Program-made: the position numbers and the translations under genes
Notes under the pieces: model-generated
Databases searched by the model: none
The model's input: the letters and a program-made list of their open reading frames with translations, nothing else
Told to the model about the DNA's origin: nothing
Origin: Deltaproteobacteria bacterium
GTDB taxonomy: Bacteria; Desulfobacterota; DSM-4660; Desulfatiglandales; Desulfatiglandaceae
Length of the DNA stretch: 64,000 nt
Reading direction: 5' to 3'
Assembly: GCA_019307815.1 (NCBI GenBank)
Contig: JAFDIV010000004.1
Coordinates: forward strand, 2,501-66,500
Shown here: piece after piece, positions 32,075 to 40,767 of the stretch
Layout: each line of letters begins with the position of its first letter
How positions within the stretch are numbered: position 1 is the stretch's first letter

Positions 32075-33181
32075 ATGAATCGCCGCATGTTCATCTCTTC
32101 CGTTACAAGGTTCATCGGCCTCATGGGGATAAGCAGCCTTTTTCCATACCAGGCCATCTCGACTAGAAAGGTCCAAGCCTCCAAGTGCCATAAAAACTCT
32201 CGAGACATCCATCACCTCCCCTTGAGAACCATTGCCAGCATGAAACTACACCACTGTGGCGAGCGTTTTACAAATCCCTTCAATGACGTTGATTACGGCA
32301 ACGTATGGCGCCTCCTTCGATGGAAGCTATTCAGCACAAATCACTTCAAGCACCTATACAAACACGAACAGGTCCTTCCCGTGTCCATTGATTGGAAAAA
32401 TGTTAATACATCCAGCGGAGTATCCATTACCTTTCTTAAGCATGCCTCAGTCCTCATCAAATACATGGAAAAAACCCTCATCGTAGATCCCGTGTTTTTT
32501 GGCCTTTTCCCCTTTATAAAGGACTTCAGCCCTATTGCCTTTGATCTCAAGGCTATGCCTCAGCCTGATGTTGTTCTTATCACCCATGGCCACTATGACC
32601 ACCTAGATAAGCCCTCCCTCGCCAGACTAAATAAGAAGGCCTACATCATATCCCCTTTGGGCTATGCACCCATATTTAGGGAGTTGGGCTTCCGCCGTAC
32701 CGCAGAGTTAGACTGGTTTGAAACAGTTGTATGGGACAACCTGGAAATAACCCTCCTCCCTTGCAACCACTGGAGCATGCGGAGCCCAATAGCAGGGCCC
32801 AATAGGTCCCTCTGGGGCTCTTTCCTGATACGAGGGATATCAGGCGGCCCCAGCATCTTCATATCAGGGGATACTGGATATTTCACAGGCTTTAGAGAAA
32901 TAGGGACAGAATTCCATATTGATCTGGCGGTATTCAACCTGGGGGCCTATGAACCTCGATGGTTTATGGCACCCAGTCATTTAAGCCCGGCTGAAACCGC
33001 CCAAGCTTTTACTGATCTTAAAGCCAAGCAGCTTATGGTGGTCCATTGGGGGACCTTCCGCCTGGGCGATGAGCCCGTTTACCTCTCTCCAATCCAGATG
33101 GCCGAAGAAATGCGCAAAAGAGGCCTCTCTGACCAGCTGATCCACCTCCCCCATGGAAATACCTATACTATCCAGGCATGA
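32075..33181 (+). CDS. Exported MBL-fold hydrolase (NAPE-PLD-like)
   Basis: 368 aa. The N-terminus MNRRMFISSVTRFIGLMGISSLF resembles a twin-arginine or lipoprotein-less export signal (NRRMF). The metallo-beta-lactamase domain has KHASVLIKYMEKTLIVDPVF, THGHYDHLD (H171, H173, D175, H176), PCNHWSMRS, ISGDTGYF (Asp about 268) and VVHWGTF. This set, with the Trp-rich LWGSF loop, matches the NAPE-PLD/UlaG-like branch, suggesting a phospholipid or other phosphodiester substrate in the periplasm. No operon partner. No clear ribosome site. Confidence 0.87.
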   Translation: MNRRMFISSVTRFIGLMGISSLFPYQAISTRKVQASKCHKNSRDIHHLPLRTIASMKLHHCGERFTNPFNDVDYGNVWRLLRWKLFSTNHFKHLYKHEQVLPVSIDWKNVNTSSGVSITFLKHASVLIKYMEKTLIVDPVFFGLFPFIKDFSPIAFDLKAMPQPDVVLITHGHYDHLDKPSLARLNKKAYIISPLGYAPIFRELGFRRTAELDWFETVVWDNLEITLLPCNHWSMRSPIAGPNRSLWGSFLIRGISGGPSIFISGDTGYFTGFREIGTEFHIDLAVFNLGAYEPRWFMAPSHLSPAETAQAFTDLKAKQLMVVHWGTFRLGDEPVYLSPIQMAEEMRKRGLSDQLIHLPHGNTYTIQA

Positions 33182-33635
33182 CATACCCACTTTCACCCCG
33201 CATCACTCCATCTCTGCACTGAATAGCCCCCTTCTATTATCCCATCCAGCACACTATGGCAAAGGGCGAGGTATTGGTCACTCCGGAGGCTTTACAAAAG
33301 ATAATCGATTCCTGGAGAATTGCTAGACCTTGGGGACTCCGGCAGAATAAGGGGCTTATGCGCAATGTATGATAATCTGTTATCTTGATATATTTATATC
33401 AATTTTATCAACATAATTGATATAAATATAAGTATGAGCACATGGGGTTTGCCAGTGGGCTGATCTTTGTGAAAGAGTCCCCCCGATAGATTTCCTACCC
33501 GTTCCTCAAGACGCCCTGCCCAAGAAACAAAAAAATAAATTTTCTGAAAATTTTGAGTTGAAAACATGACCTGGATTTGCTAATTATCGCGCAAACGCGG
33601 TTAACCTCAATTCCGATTAAAGAAAGGAGGGCACA
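33182..33635. other. Gap with a 16-bp AT-rich inverted repeat
   Basis: 450 bp before the HU gene. The main feature is an exact inverted repeat with 16-bp arms (33389-33404, 33415-33430; TATATTTATATCAATT and its complement) around a 10-nt centre. A 38-codon frame (33256-33372) is too short and unsupported. A weak HU promoter candidate is TTGAAA (33558-33563) with AATTAT (33582-33587). Confidence 0.6.
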
Positions 33636-33905
33636 ATGAACAAGGCGGATTTAATCAATGAAGTGGCGAAGGTCGTAAGCACCAAGAAAGAGGCTCAGGC
33701 CGCAGTTGACTGTGTTTTTGACACCATCAAGAAAGCACTAAAGAAAAAGGATACCGTCACCCTCATCGGCTTCGGTACGTTCAAGGTAGACAAAAGAAAG
33801 GCCAGAAAAGGCAGAAATCCGCGGACAGGTGAAGTGATCAAGATCAAAGCCAAAAAAGTGCCCAAGTTCGTTCCTGGCAAGGCATTGAAAGAGCTCGTCA
33901 AATAG
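33636..33905 (+). CDS. hup: HU family DNA-binding protein
   Basis: 89 aa, the standard HU length. MNKADLINEVAKVVSTKKEAQAAVDCVFDTIKKALKK is the helical dimer part; GFGTFKVDKRKARKGRNPRTGEVIKI is the DNA-binding arm with the RNPRTG signature (59-64). Nucleoid architecture, cytoplasm. AAAGGAGG precedes the ATG and a strong terminator follows, so it is monocistronic. Confidence 0.97.
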   Translation: MNKADLINEVAKVVSTKKEAQAAVDCVFDTIKKALKKKDTVTLIGFGTFKVDKRKARKGRNPRTGEVIKIKAKKVPKFVPGKALKELVK

Positions 33906-33930
33906 GCCCGGTTCTCCACTGGAATCCCTA

Positions 33931-33968
33931 AGCCCTCACCGTATCTACGTCTAACGGTGGGGCTTTTT
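33931..33968 (+). terminator. Rho-independent terminator of the HU gene
   Basis: AGCCC(T)CACCG pairs with CGGTGGGGCT (10 bp with one bulged T, 13-nt loop) followed by TTTTT, 25 nt after the HU stop. Confidence 0.9.
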
Positions 33969-34126
33969 ACTTTTAAGGCCTAGCCCTTGTGCGCCGACCT
34001 CGTCACCGCCGTCATCCTCCGCCTATTCCATTGGCCGGTAAATGCCGAATGCCTCTGTGGGGCGAAAGATCCTATAATATTGAGCTCAAGACACCATAAA
34101 TAATCAATCCCTGGAACAACATTCGT

Positions 34127-35617
34127 ATGAAAGTTAAGCAAAAACTGGCCCGTATTGTGGGGGATGAAAATTTTATCGATACCGGAGAGCTGATCAAGGC
34201 CTATCTAAAAAGGGTTGGGCTACCCTCCAGCCCAGCGCCCCAGATCGTGGTCTTCCCCCAGGACCCCTTAACCATTCAAAAGATCATTCAAGTGGCCAAT
34301 GATTACAACATATCTGTGACACCTGCAAGTTCGACTCTTCACTTGCATAAAGGGGCAATTCCCTTGAAAGGAGGGATTATTCTTGATCTCAAAAAACTAA
34401 ACAATATTAGTCCCATTGATGTACGGAACCGAATAGTGCGCATTGGGCCGGGCGTCACCTGGGCCCAGCTGACCAATGCCTTAAGGCCTTATGGCATGAT
34501 GGTGATAAGCCCCTTTTGTGTTCACCCCGAAACCTCTGTGCTTTCCTGTATGCTGGACAGAGAGCCTTGCATGGACCCACGATTCGAAATTGGTGAACCC
34601 ATCACCTCTATGGAACTCGTTTGGCCTACTGGAGAACGGTTCAGGACAGGTACAGCCAGTTCTATTGACTTTGGACGAAACATGGCCCATGGCGCTTACC
34701 CCTATGGGCCTGGACCCATGGACCCCATTAGACTCTTACAGGGTTCACAGGGAACCATGGGTGTTGTCACCTGGGGCAATATTAAGATGGAATTCAGACC
34801 AGAACTTAATGAAGGGCTTCTGCTCCCCTTTGATACGTTGCAGCCTTTGGTAGAGGCTATCTATGCTATTCAAAAACACAAGATCGGAAGAGAGTGTTTT
34901 GGGCTGAATAGAACGCTGCTCAAAAAGGTATTGTGCCAAATCATGGATATTCGGCCCCGGTATTTTGACAAAGACCTGCCCCATTGGGCCCTCCTCCTTG
35001 TTCTGTCTGGGGGGAAGTGGTTTCCAAAAGAAAAGATCACCTATGAAATGGAGGCACTCTTTGACCTGACCGCAAACAGGATGACCTCATCCCATCTAAA
35101 GCATGGCCTTCTTAAACGCTCCAGTCTTCCTAATCTGGCCGACGTACTGAGAGACCCATGGCCACAATTCAAGCCTTATTGGAGGCTCGCGGGCGAAAGG
35201 CAATGTGAACGCCTCTTTTTTATCACTCGACTGGACAGGGCCCCCGAATTCATCAAGAAAATTCAGGAAAGGGTAGACGCCCCTGGTGGTAGGGACGTGG
35301 AACTGGGTATATATGTTCAGCCATTGGACTACAGTGGTGGGGCCCATTTGGAATTCATCTTTTTCCCGAGCCATACCGAAGCAAAGAGCCAGGCCTTGGA
35401 AGAATTGGTATTGGACTCTGCAAAGGATGCATTAGAATTGGGCGGCCACTTTACAAGGCCGCAAGGCAAAAAGTTGTGTGACCTGGTCTTTGGTAAGGTG
35501 GACAGTAGTTATACCAAGCTGCTCAACAGTATAAAAGGCTGCATTGATCCGAACCACATCATGAACCCGGACAAGCTCTGTTTTAAACCCAGAGAGACAG
35601 GCCCTGAGCACATATGA
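34127..35617 (+). CDS. FAD-binding oxidase, GlcD-like (first copy)
   Basis: 496 aa, VAO/PCMH-type FAD-linked oxidase. The FAD domain (about 30-225) has PQIVVFPQDPLTIQKIIQVANDYNISVTPASSTLHLHKGAIP, GIILDLKKLNNI and a late loop LLQGSQGTMGVVTWGNIKMEF. The C-terminal substrate-binding cap follows, ending DPNHIMNPDKLCF, the usual C-terminal motif near the FAD. The 2-hydroxy acid or lactate substrate is not determined. First of three genes: FAD oxidase, CCG Fe-S protein, FAD oxidase, closely spaced. No strong ribosome site before the ATG. Confidence 0.9.
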   Translation: MKVKQKLARIVGDENFIDTGELIKAYLKRVGLPSSPAPQIVVFPQDPLTIQKIIQVANDYNISVTPASSTLHLHKGAIPLKGGIILDLKKLNNISPIDVRNRIVRIGPGVTWAQLTNALRPYGMMVISPFCVHPETSVLSCMLDREPCMDPRFEIGEPITSMELVWPTGERFRTGTASSIDFGRNMAHGAYPYGPGPMDPIRLLQGSQGTMGVVTWGNIKMEFRPELNEGLLLPFDTLQPLVEAIYAIQKHKIGRECFGLNRTLLKKVLCQIMDIRPRYFDKDLPHWALLLVLSGGKWFPKEKITYEMEALFDLTANRMTSSHLKHGLLKRSSLPNLADVLRDPWPQFKPYWRLAGERQCERLFFITRLDRAPEFIKKIQERVDAPGGRDVELGIYVQPLDYSGGAHLEFIFFPSHTEAKSQALEELVLDSAKDALELGGHFTRPQGKKLCDLVFGKVDSSYTKLLNSIKGCIDPNHIMNPDKLCFKPRETGPEHI

Positions 35618-35648
35618 GACAGTATCTTGGCGTTAGTGGTGGCAAAAG

Positions 35649-36938
35649 GTGGAGCATCTTCAACTAGAGCAATACAAGTGGGATGCGGAGAACTGCTGCG
35701 GATGTAAAGGATGTGTATGGGTCGACCCCATCTATGCCTCTGGCCTTAATTACGCGGTGCGTTGCCCCAGTTTATTTCGATACAAATTCGATGCCTATTC
35801 TGCCCTGGGCCGCTTGAAGCTTGCTTTAGGCTTACTGGAAGGCTCCTTGAACATCACACCGACTGCTGTGGATATAATTTATAGATGCAATCTGTGCGGT
35901 GCCTGCGATGTGGGCTGCAAGCGTAATCTTGACTTGGACCCACTTATGGTGCTGGAAACCCTACGTATTCGAGCAGTGGACCAGGGAGCAGGGCCGCTGC
36001 CTTCCCACGCCGAGGTCGCGAAAAAAATCTTGCACCACCATAACCGCTACGGAAGAGACAAGGGGGAGAAGAGGGCCTGGCTACTGGAAGGCTCTCGCGT
36101 CTCCAAAAAGGCGGATATTCTCTATTTTGTGGGGTGTAACAGCTCCTACAAAAACACCCAGATTGCGCGGGATACATTGGCCATCCTAGATCATCTAGGA
36201 ATCTCATATACGCTTCTTGAGCAAGAGTCCTGTTGTGGCCACCCTCTTTATTATGCTGGTATGGCCTCTGCGGCCTTGGATCAGGCAAAACAAAATCTGG
36301 CCAAGGTGGAAGATGTGGGGGCACGAATCGTGCTTACCTCTTGCGCTGAATGTTACAAGACCTGGAAGGTGGACTACCCCAAACTCCTAAACAAGAAGAC
36401 ACAGGAAATGGGCTATAGGGTCATGCACACAGTTGAGCTCCTGGCCGAGATGCTTAGCAAAGGGAACCTGATATTCCCGAACCCAGTAAATATGCGTGTA
36501 ACCTACCATGACCCGTGCAATCTTGGCAGGATGAGTGAAGACTGGATCCCTTGGAATGGCACCCGGAGCACGTGGGGCATCACAAAACCTCCGAAACATT
36601 ATCGGAGGGGGACCCAAGGCATCTATAGACAGCCCAGAGACCTTCTTTTGGCCCTACCAGGCATAGAGCTCATGGAGCTCCCCAGGGCCAGGGAGAATGC
36701 CCTTTGTTGTGGGGCGGGTGGCGGTGTCATGGAGGCATATCCGGACTTTGCCCTTTTCACTGCACGCCATCGCCTCCAAGAGGCAGCAGATATGGATGTA
36801 GAGGCCATAGTATCTGCCTGTCCCTATTGCCTAGATAGCTTCCGTTCCGCCTCCCCAACTCTTAATAGACCCATAAAGGTATACGACATTGTTCACCTAT
36901 TGGCCGTATCGCTCACTGGTAAGGAGCTGGATTCATGA
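35649..36938 (+). CDS. (Fe-S)-binding CCG-domain protein, GlcF-like
   Basis: 429 aa from a GTG at 35649 with GGTGG upstream. Two Cys clusters form the ferredoxin part: C16-C17-x-C19-x2-C22 and C80-x2-C83-x2-C86-x3-C90 (CNLCGACDVGCK). Then two CCG domains: SCCGHPLYYAGM (about 196-207) with SCAECYKTWK, and LCCGAGGGVMEAYPD (about 355-369) with SACPYCLDSF. This is the electron-transfer subunit type of glycolate/lactate dehydrogenases and of HdrD-like proteins. The first cluster is modified compared with a plain CxxCxxCxxxC. It sits between two FAD oxidase genes and overlaps the second by ATGA. Confidence 0.92.
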   Translation: MEHLQLEQYKWDAENCCGCKGCVWVDPIYASGLNYAVRCPSLFRYKFDAYSALGRLKLALGLLEGSLNITPTAVDIIYRCNLCGACDVGCKRNLDLDPLMVLETLRIRAVDQGAGPLPSHAEVAKKILHHHNRYGRDKGEKRAWLLEGSRVSKKADILYFVGCNSSYKNTQIARDTLAILDHLGISYTLLEQESCCGHPLYYAGMASAALDQAKQNLAKVEDVGARIVLTSCAECYKTWKVDYPKLLNKKTQEMGYRVMHTVELLAEMLSKGNLIFPNPVNMRVTYHDPCNLGRMSEDWIPWNGTRSTWGITKPPKHYRRGTQGIYRQPRDLLLALPGIELMELPRARENALCCGAGGGVMEAYPDFALFTARHRLQEAADMDVEAIVSACPYCLDSFRSASPTLNRPIKVYDIVHLLAVSLTGKELDS

Positions 36939-38524
36939 TTCCTCCCAAGGCCTATAAGAAGTTGGAACAGGTTGTAGGCCCACAGTACATTTCCCAGGCC
37001 CCGGAGATCTGCCAGGCTTATTCTTTGCGAAAGCGAGGCTTTCATAATGCTGAGGCTAGGGTGCTGGGCACAGTGCCAGCATGCGTCCTGCTGCCTGGCA
37101 GTACAGAGGAGGTACAAGAGATTGTTCGCATAGCCAACCAGTACAGATTAAGTTTCACTCCTGCCAGCACCTTCTGGTTTACCCAAGCCGGACCCAGATG
37201 TTCCAACTCTTTGTTTGTCGATCTAAAACGAATGAACACCCTCCAACTGGACCCAAAAAATTTGAACGCTACTATTGGCCCTGGCGTGATCTATGCTCAG
37301 CTACAGGCAGAAGCCCTAAAGCACGGCCTCTATACCATGGTCCCTGGAGGTGGCTCCCAGGCCAGCGTGGTGGCTAATCACCTCTCTTGGGGTTTTTCGC
37401 CTCTAACCTATAGGGTGGGCATGGCCAATAGACGGATTCTGGGGGTGGAATGGGTCCTGCCTAATGGAGATCTGGTGCGCCTCGGCTCCCTCGCTTCAGG
37501 GGATGATCCTTTTTGGGGAGAAGGAATCGGTCCGGACCTAAGGGGGCTGCTTAGGGGAAGTATTGGTTGGCTGGGTTCCCTCGGAATAGTGACCAAGATG
37601 TGTGTAAGACTATTCCCTTTCCAGCCCGAGCCCCTTATCCCTTCAGGGATCAGTCCAGATACCTTTCTGGTATTTCCTACTGATCGCATTCGATGGTATA
37701 ATTTCGACTGCCCGGATATGCAAACACTTGTGGAGATGATGGTGGACATTGGCCAGGCCGAAATAGGGGCGGCTGTGATGCGTGTGCCCCTTATTTGGCG
37801 GTATATTGCAAAGGCAAAATCAAAGGAAGACTTTTGGCAAAAATGGAATGCTGTAGAAGATAAGGAGACGTTGGTTCCAAAGACCCAGATCCTGCGGGTT
37901 CTCTTAATTGGTTTCACATCTTCCAGGCAGTTGGACTATGAAGAAAAGGTTCTCATGGCTATTGCCCACAAACACGGCTCTCAACTCAGGCCAACACAAC
38001 AAAGGGATCAATCCTGGATTCAAAGTGCTGACTCCGTATCCATGTGGTGGGTGACAGGCGCATTTATGTCATTAACCGGACAGGTGGATACCCTTGACTT
38101 TGCTGTCAAGACTTCCAAAGAACTGGTGGCTCTAAAACAAAAATTTACCCCCCCTACCCTACCCGACTACGGCGACCCCGGATGGTTTCAAAGCACTGAT
38201 ATGGGACACGGCGGCTACCTGGAATTCCTCAACTACTGGGATCCCAATGACGCCCAAGAGATGATCCAGCGCATAGACCAATACTATCACATCGCAGGCC
38301 CAAAACTCCTGGTGAAGTGTGGGGCGCTGAGCTTTTTCCTCCAGACAAACAGTCCTCTGTCCCTCGACGGCCCCCATTACGGACCCAACTATCACCTCTG
38401 GGCCCGGAAAATCAAAGACATGCTGGACCCTGCTGGCATATCTAACCCACCAGGCATCTTGGATACCATAGATCTTGTAATCGATAAGGCCCCTTGGCTA
38501 AAAAAATTAAAAGACTGGTCTTAG
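36935..38524 (+). CDS. FAD-binding oxidase, GlcD-like (second copy)
   Basis: 529 aa. FAD domain PACVLLPGSTEEVQEIVRIANQYRLSFTPASTFWF, LFVDLKRMNTLQLDPKNLNATIGPGVIYAQLQAEALKHGLYTMVPGGG, and GLLRGSIGWLGSLGIVTKMCVRLFP. The cap domain is longer than in the first copy and ends MLDPAGISNPPGI. Together with the first oxidase and the Fe-S subunit it probably forms a membrane-peripheral dehydrogenase with two unlike flavin subunits; the two oxidases could oxidise different acids or form a heterodimer. It starts in the ATGA overlap with the Fe-S gene and ends 84 bp before tRNA-Leu on the opposite strand. Confidence 0.9.
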   Translation: MIPPKAYKKLEQVVGPQYISQAPEICQAYSLRKRGFHNAEARVLGTVPACVLLPGSTEEVQEIVRIANQYRLSFTPASTFWFTQAGPRCSNSLFVDLKRMNTLQLDPKNLNATIGPGVIYAQLQAEALKHGLYTMVPGGGSQASVVANHLSWGFSPLTYRVGMANRRILGVEWVLPNGDLVRLGSLASGDDPFWGEGIGPDLRGLLRGSIGWLGSLGIVTKMCVRLFPFQPEPLIPSGISPDTFLVFPTDRIRWYNFDCPDMQTLVEMMVDIGQAEIGAAVMRVPLIWRYIAKAKSKEDFWQKWNAVEDKETLVPKTQILRVLLIGFTSSRQLDYEEKVLMAIAHKHGSQLRPTQQRDQSWIQSADSVSMWWVTGAFMSLTGQVDTLDFAVKTSKELVALKQKFTPPTLPDYGDPGWFQSTDMGHGGYLEFLNYWDPNDAQEMIQRIDQYYHIAGPKLLVKCGALSFFLQTNSPLSLDGPHYGPNYHLWARKIKDMLDPAGISNPPGILDTIDLVIDKAPWLKKLKDWS

Positions 38525-38608
38525 TAGAAGAGCTTCTGTTCCTCTTTTCAGGTAAGCACCATGATATGTAGCTTAAGGGTGGGGATTTACCTCTCTTTGT
38601 ATAATTTC

Positions 38609-38696
38609 TGGTGCCGGAGGAGGGAGTCGAACCCTCACGGGCGCAAGGCCCACTGGATTTTGAGTCCAGCGCGTCTACCAGTTTCACCACTCCGGC
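38609..38696 (-). tRNA. tRNA-Leu (CAA)
   Basis: Acceptor GCCGGAG pairs fully with CTCCGGC, followed by encoded ACCA. The anticodon stem CTGGA/TCCAG holds loop CTCAAAA with anticodon CAA (reads UUG). A long variable arm (about 13 nt) and 88-nt total length are typical of tRNA-Leu. Confidence 0.97.
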
Positions 38697-38709
38697 ATAA
38701 GCTAGATGA

Positions 38710-38739
38710 ATTATACGTTCCCTGCCACTGTGATGTCAA
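38710..38739 (-). promoter_or_regulatory. Promoter of tRNA-Leu
   Basis: Minus strand TTGACA (38734-38739), 18-nt spacer, perfect TATAAT (38710-38715), 14 nt upstream of the tRNA 5' end. Its -35 box is one arm of a palindrome shared with the tRNA-Ala promoter. Confidence 0.85.
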
Positions 38740-38746
38740 TATGATA

Positions 38747-38775
38747 TTGACATACCCCCGACCCCTTGTTATTAT
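38747..38775 (+). promoter_or_regulatory. Promoter of tRNA-Ala
   Basis: TTGACA (38747-38752), 17-nt spacer, TATTAT (38770-38775), 15 nt upstream of the tRNA 5' end. The spacer is C-rich. Confidence 0.85.
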
Positions 38776-38790
38776 ACATAAAAATTGGGT

Positions 38791-38866
38791 GGGGCTGTAG
38801 CTCAGATGGGAGAGCGCATGACTGGCAGTCATGAGGTCGTCGGTTCGATCCCGATCAGCTCCACCA
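38791..38866 (+). tRNA. tRNA-Ala (GGC)
   Basis: 76 nt. Acceptor GGGGCTG/CAGCTCC with encoded ACCA; D arm GCTCAGATGGGAGAGC; anticodon stem CATGA/TCATG with loop CTGGCAG, anticodon GGC; T loop GGTTCGATCCC. Reads GCC (and GCU) alanine codons. Confidence 0.97.
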
Positions 38867-39312
38867 CAGAAATTAAAGACTTACAGGAATTGGCTTTAGA
38901 CTTATTATTTATTATGTGCTTCCTGCCCTTAGGCGTTTATTCTCTATCCGTAGTGTCTGTTTACTTTTTGCAGGGCTCCAGACTAGGATATATATTATTA
39001 GCACAAACTTTTTCGCCACCACCAAATTAGAAGGCCCCCAAATTCCTTCACCTATCATCATACCGTCAATAATCTAACTTTTATGGGTACCCTTTTTGTT
39101 CACGTGAATCCACGGGGTATGTAAAATATCTTAGATTACAAAGGGTTATATAAATCTATTTTTTAGGCATAATATTTGCTAATTAATAAGCAACAGAATA
39201 AAACCATGTAATCGATTAAGTTTTGGCATTTGTGATAAGGGTGACACATGGGCTCAGGGGCTTACTCTATTGCTCTAGAGTAGATTAACAACCAAAATCA
39301 AGGGGGCATCTA
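38867..39312. other. Gap between tRNA-Ala and the signalling locus, no gene seen
   Basis: 445 bp, AT-rich. Inverted repeats: GGGTACCC (39085-39092), TTCACGTGAA (39099-39108) and TACTCTA-N6-TAGAGTA (39263-39282), the last 30 bp upstream of the NtrC-like gene and a possible operator. No frame is worth calling. Confidence 0.5.
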
Positions 39313-40767
39313 ATGAATATTGGTGACACAAGGATTCTGGTTGTAGATGACGATCCTGAGATTTTAGATATAGTTAGTTCTACTCTCAGCATATGTGGGT
39401 ATCACATCGAAACCTGCGATTCATCAAGAAAATCCTTGCTTATGTTAAATCGGAAGGACTTTGATCTAGTCTTACTCGATATTATTATGCCAGAAATGGA
39501 CGGTATTCAGATAGCATCACATATGAAGAATAACCTTTTTAACCAAGAAATAATAATTATAACAGGCGAGCCTGACCAAAAAAAAATAGATGCCTGCAGG
39601 GAAATAGGTATTTATAATTTCCTCTTCAAGCCTTTTAGTGCTCAACAGCTTGAGTACACAGTTTACGCAGCGCTTTATTCAAAGAGAATGAGAGACCGTC
39701 TTAAAGAGCAAATTAAAGATAACCCAAAGTCATTTCGTATCATTGGTATTTCCAAATGGGCAAGACACCTGAGGGATCAAGTCCGTACAATCGCAAAATC
39801 AGAACTGCCGGTTTTGATCACGGGTGAGACGGGTACGGGTAAAGAACTCATTGCTAAAGACATACATGATCACAGCCAGAGAAAAGACAAGCCTTTTTTG
39901 CCCATAAACTGTGCAACCTTAGGGAGCCTTGCAGAAAGTGAGCTTTTCGGACATGTTGCAGGTGCTTTTACTGGTGCAACAAGGACAACTAGAGGTTACA
40001 TTGGTTCTGCAGATGGAGGCACTCTTTTTCTTGACGAAATAGGAGAGCTTCCTCTCCCTCTGCAAGCTAAGCTACTGCGTTTTCTTGATAGCGGTGAATA
40101 TTTAAGGGTCGGCGATTCGAAAATCAGGACTGCAGACGTTCGAATTATTTCTGCTACTAATCGCGACCTTCTATCCTTGTGCAAAAAGGGCGAATTCAGA
40201 GAAGACCTCTATTACCGCATTACAGGCGTTAAAATAAATACTTTGCCACTTCGGGAACACACAGAGGATATCCCTATGCTAGTATGGCATTTCATTGAGA
40301 AACTTGCCGAGAAGCAAGGCAGAACTTTCACTATATCAGGAGATGCGATTGTAGCTTTGAAAGATTATGATTGGCCTGGAAATGTGCGACAGCTAAAACA
40401 CACGATTTTCCTCTTATGTGAGCAAGCACCCGATGGTCAGATCGATTTACCAAGTACCCTCTCTCTTTTAGAATTCTCACCAGACTCATTCATAGAACCC
40501 TACCAAAAAGCTAAAGAAAAGGCCATAAAAGACTTTGAGCTGAAGTACTTCTCCCAGGTTCTTGCCTGCTCAAAGGGAAGCCTTAAAAGAGCTCTCGAAT
40601 TAACATCTTTGCACAAAAAAAATTTCTATACAAAAATAAAGGCTCTCGGTCTATCCAATAAGCAATATTCACCTAAATGGAATGCTAAGAATGCTATGAT
40701 GTGGAAGTATAATCCTGCTGCAAGCCCAAAGGCTAGCAAGATCCCGTCTGCAATGATTTCACATTAA
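39313..40767 (+). CDS. Sigma-54-dependent response regulator (NtrC family)
   Basis: 484 aa. Receiver (about 6-120) with D56 in LVLLDIIMPEMDG. AAA+ sigma-54 interaction domain (about 145-375): Walker A GETGTGKE, the sigma-54 loop GAFTGA, Walker B GGTLFLDEIGELP and the arginine region REDLYYRITGVKI. The C-terminus (about 400-465) has a Fis-like HTH region SKGSLKRALELTSLHKKNFYTKIKALG. It activates sigma-54 promoters on phosphorylation. GGGGG lies 6 nt before the ATG. It heads the signalling locus but faces the others convergently, overlapping the HDOD gene by 4 bp. Confidence 0.95.
   Translation: MNIGDTRILVVDDDPEILDIVSSTLSICGYHIETCDSSRKSLLMLNRKDFDLVLLDIIMPEMDGIQIASHMKNNLFNQEIIIITGEPDQKKIDACREIGIYNFLFKPFSAQQLEYTVYAALYSKRMRDRLKEQIKDNPKSFRIIGISKWARHLRDQVRTIAKSELPVLITGETGTGKELIAKDIHDHSQRKDKPFLPINCATLGSLAESELFGHVAGAFTGATRTTRGYIGSADGGTLFLDEIGELPLPLQAKLLRFLDSGEYLRVGDSKIRTADVRIISATNRDLLSLCKKGEFREDLYYRITGVKINTLPLREHTEDIPMLVWHFIEKLAEKQGRTFTISGDAIVALKDYDWPGNVRQLKHTIFLLCEQAPDGQIDLPSTLSLLEFSPDSFIEPYQKAKEKAIKDFELKYFSQVLACSKGSLKRALELTSLHKKNFYTKIKALGLSNKQYSPKWNAKNAMMWKYNPAASPKASKIPSAMISH

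Noticed and set aside
33256-33372. 38-codon frame MAKGEVLVTPEAL...
   Set aside because: Too short, no ribosome site, no recognisable family.
33399-33430. Possible dif/Xer recombination site
   Set aside because: Only the AACATAAT half resembles a Xer arm; the 16-10-16 symmetry does not fit an 11-6-11 site.
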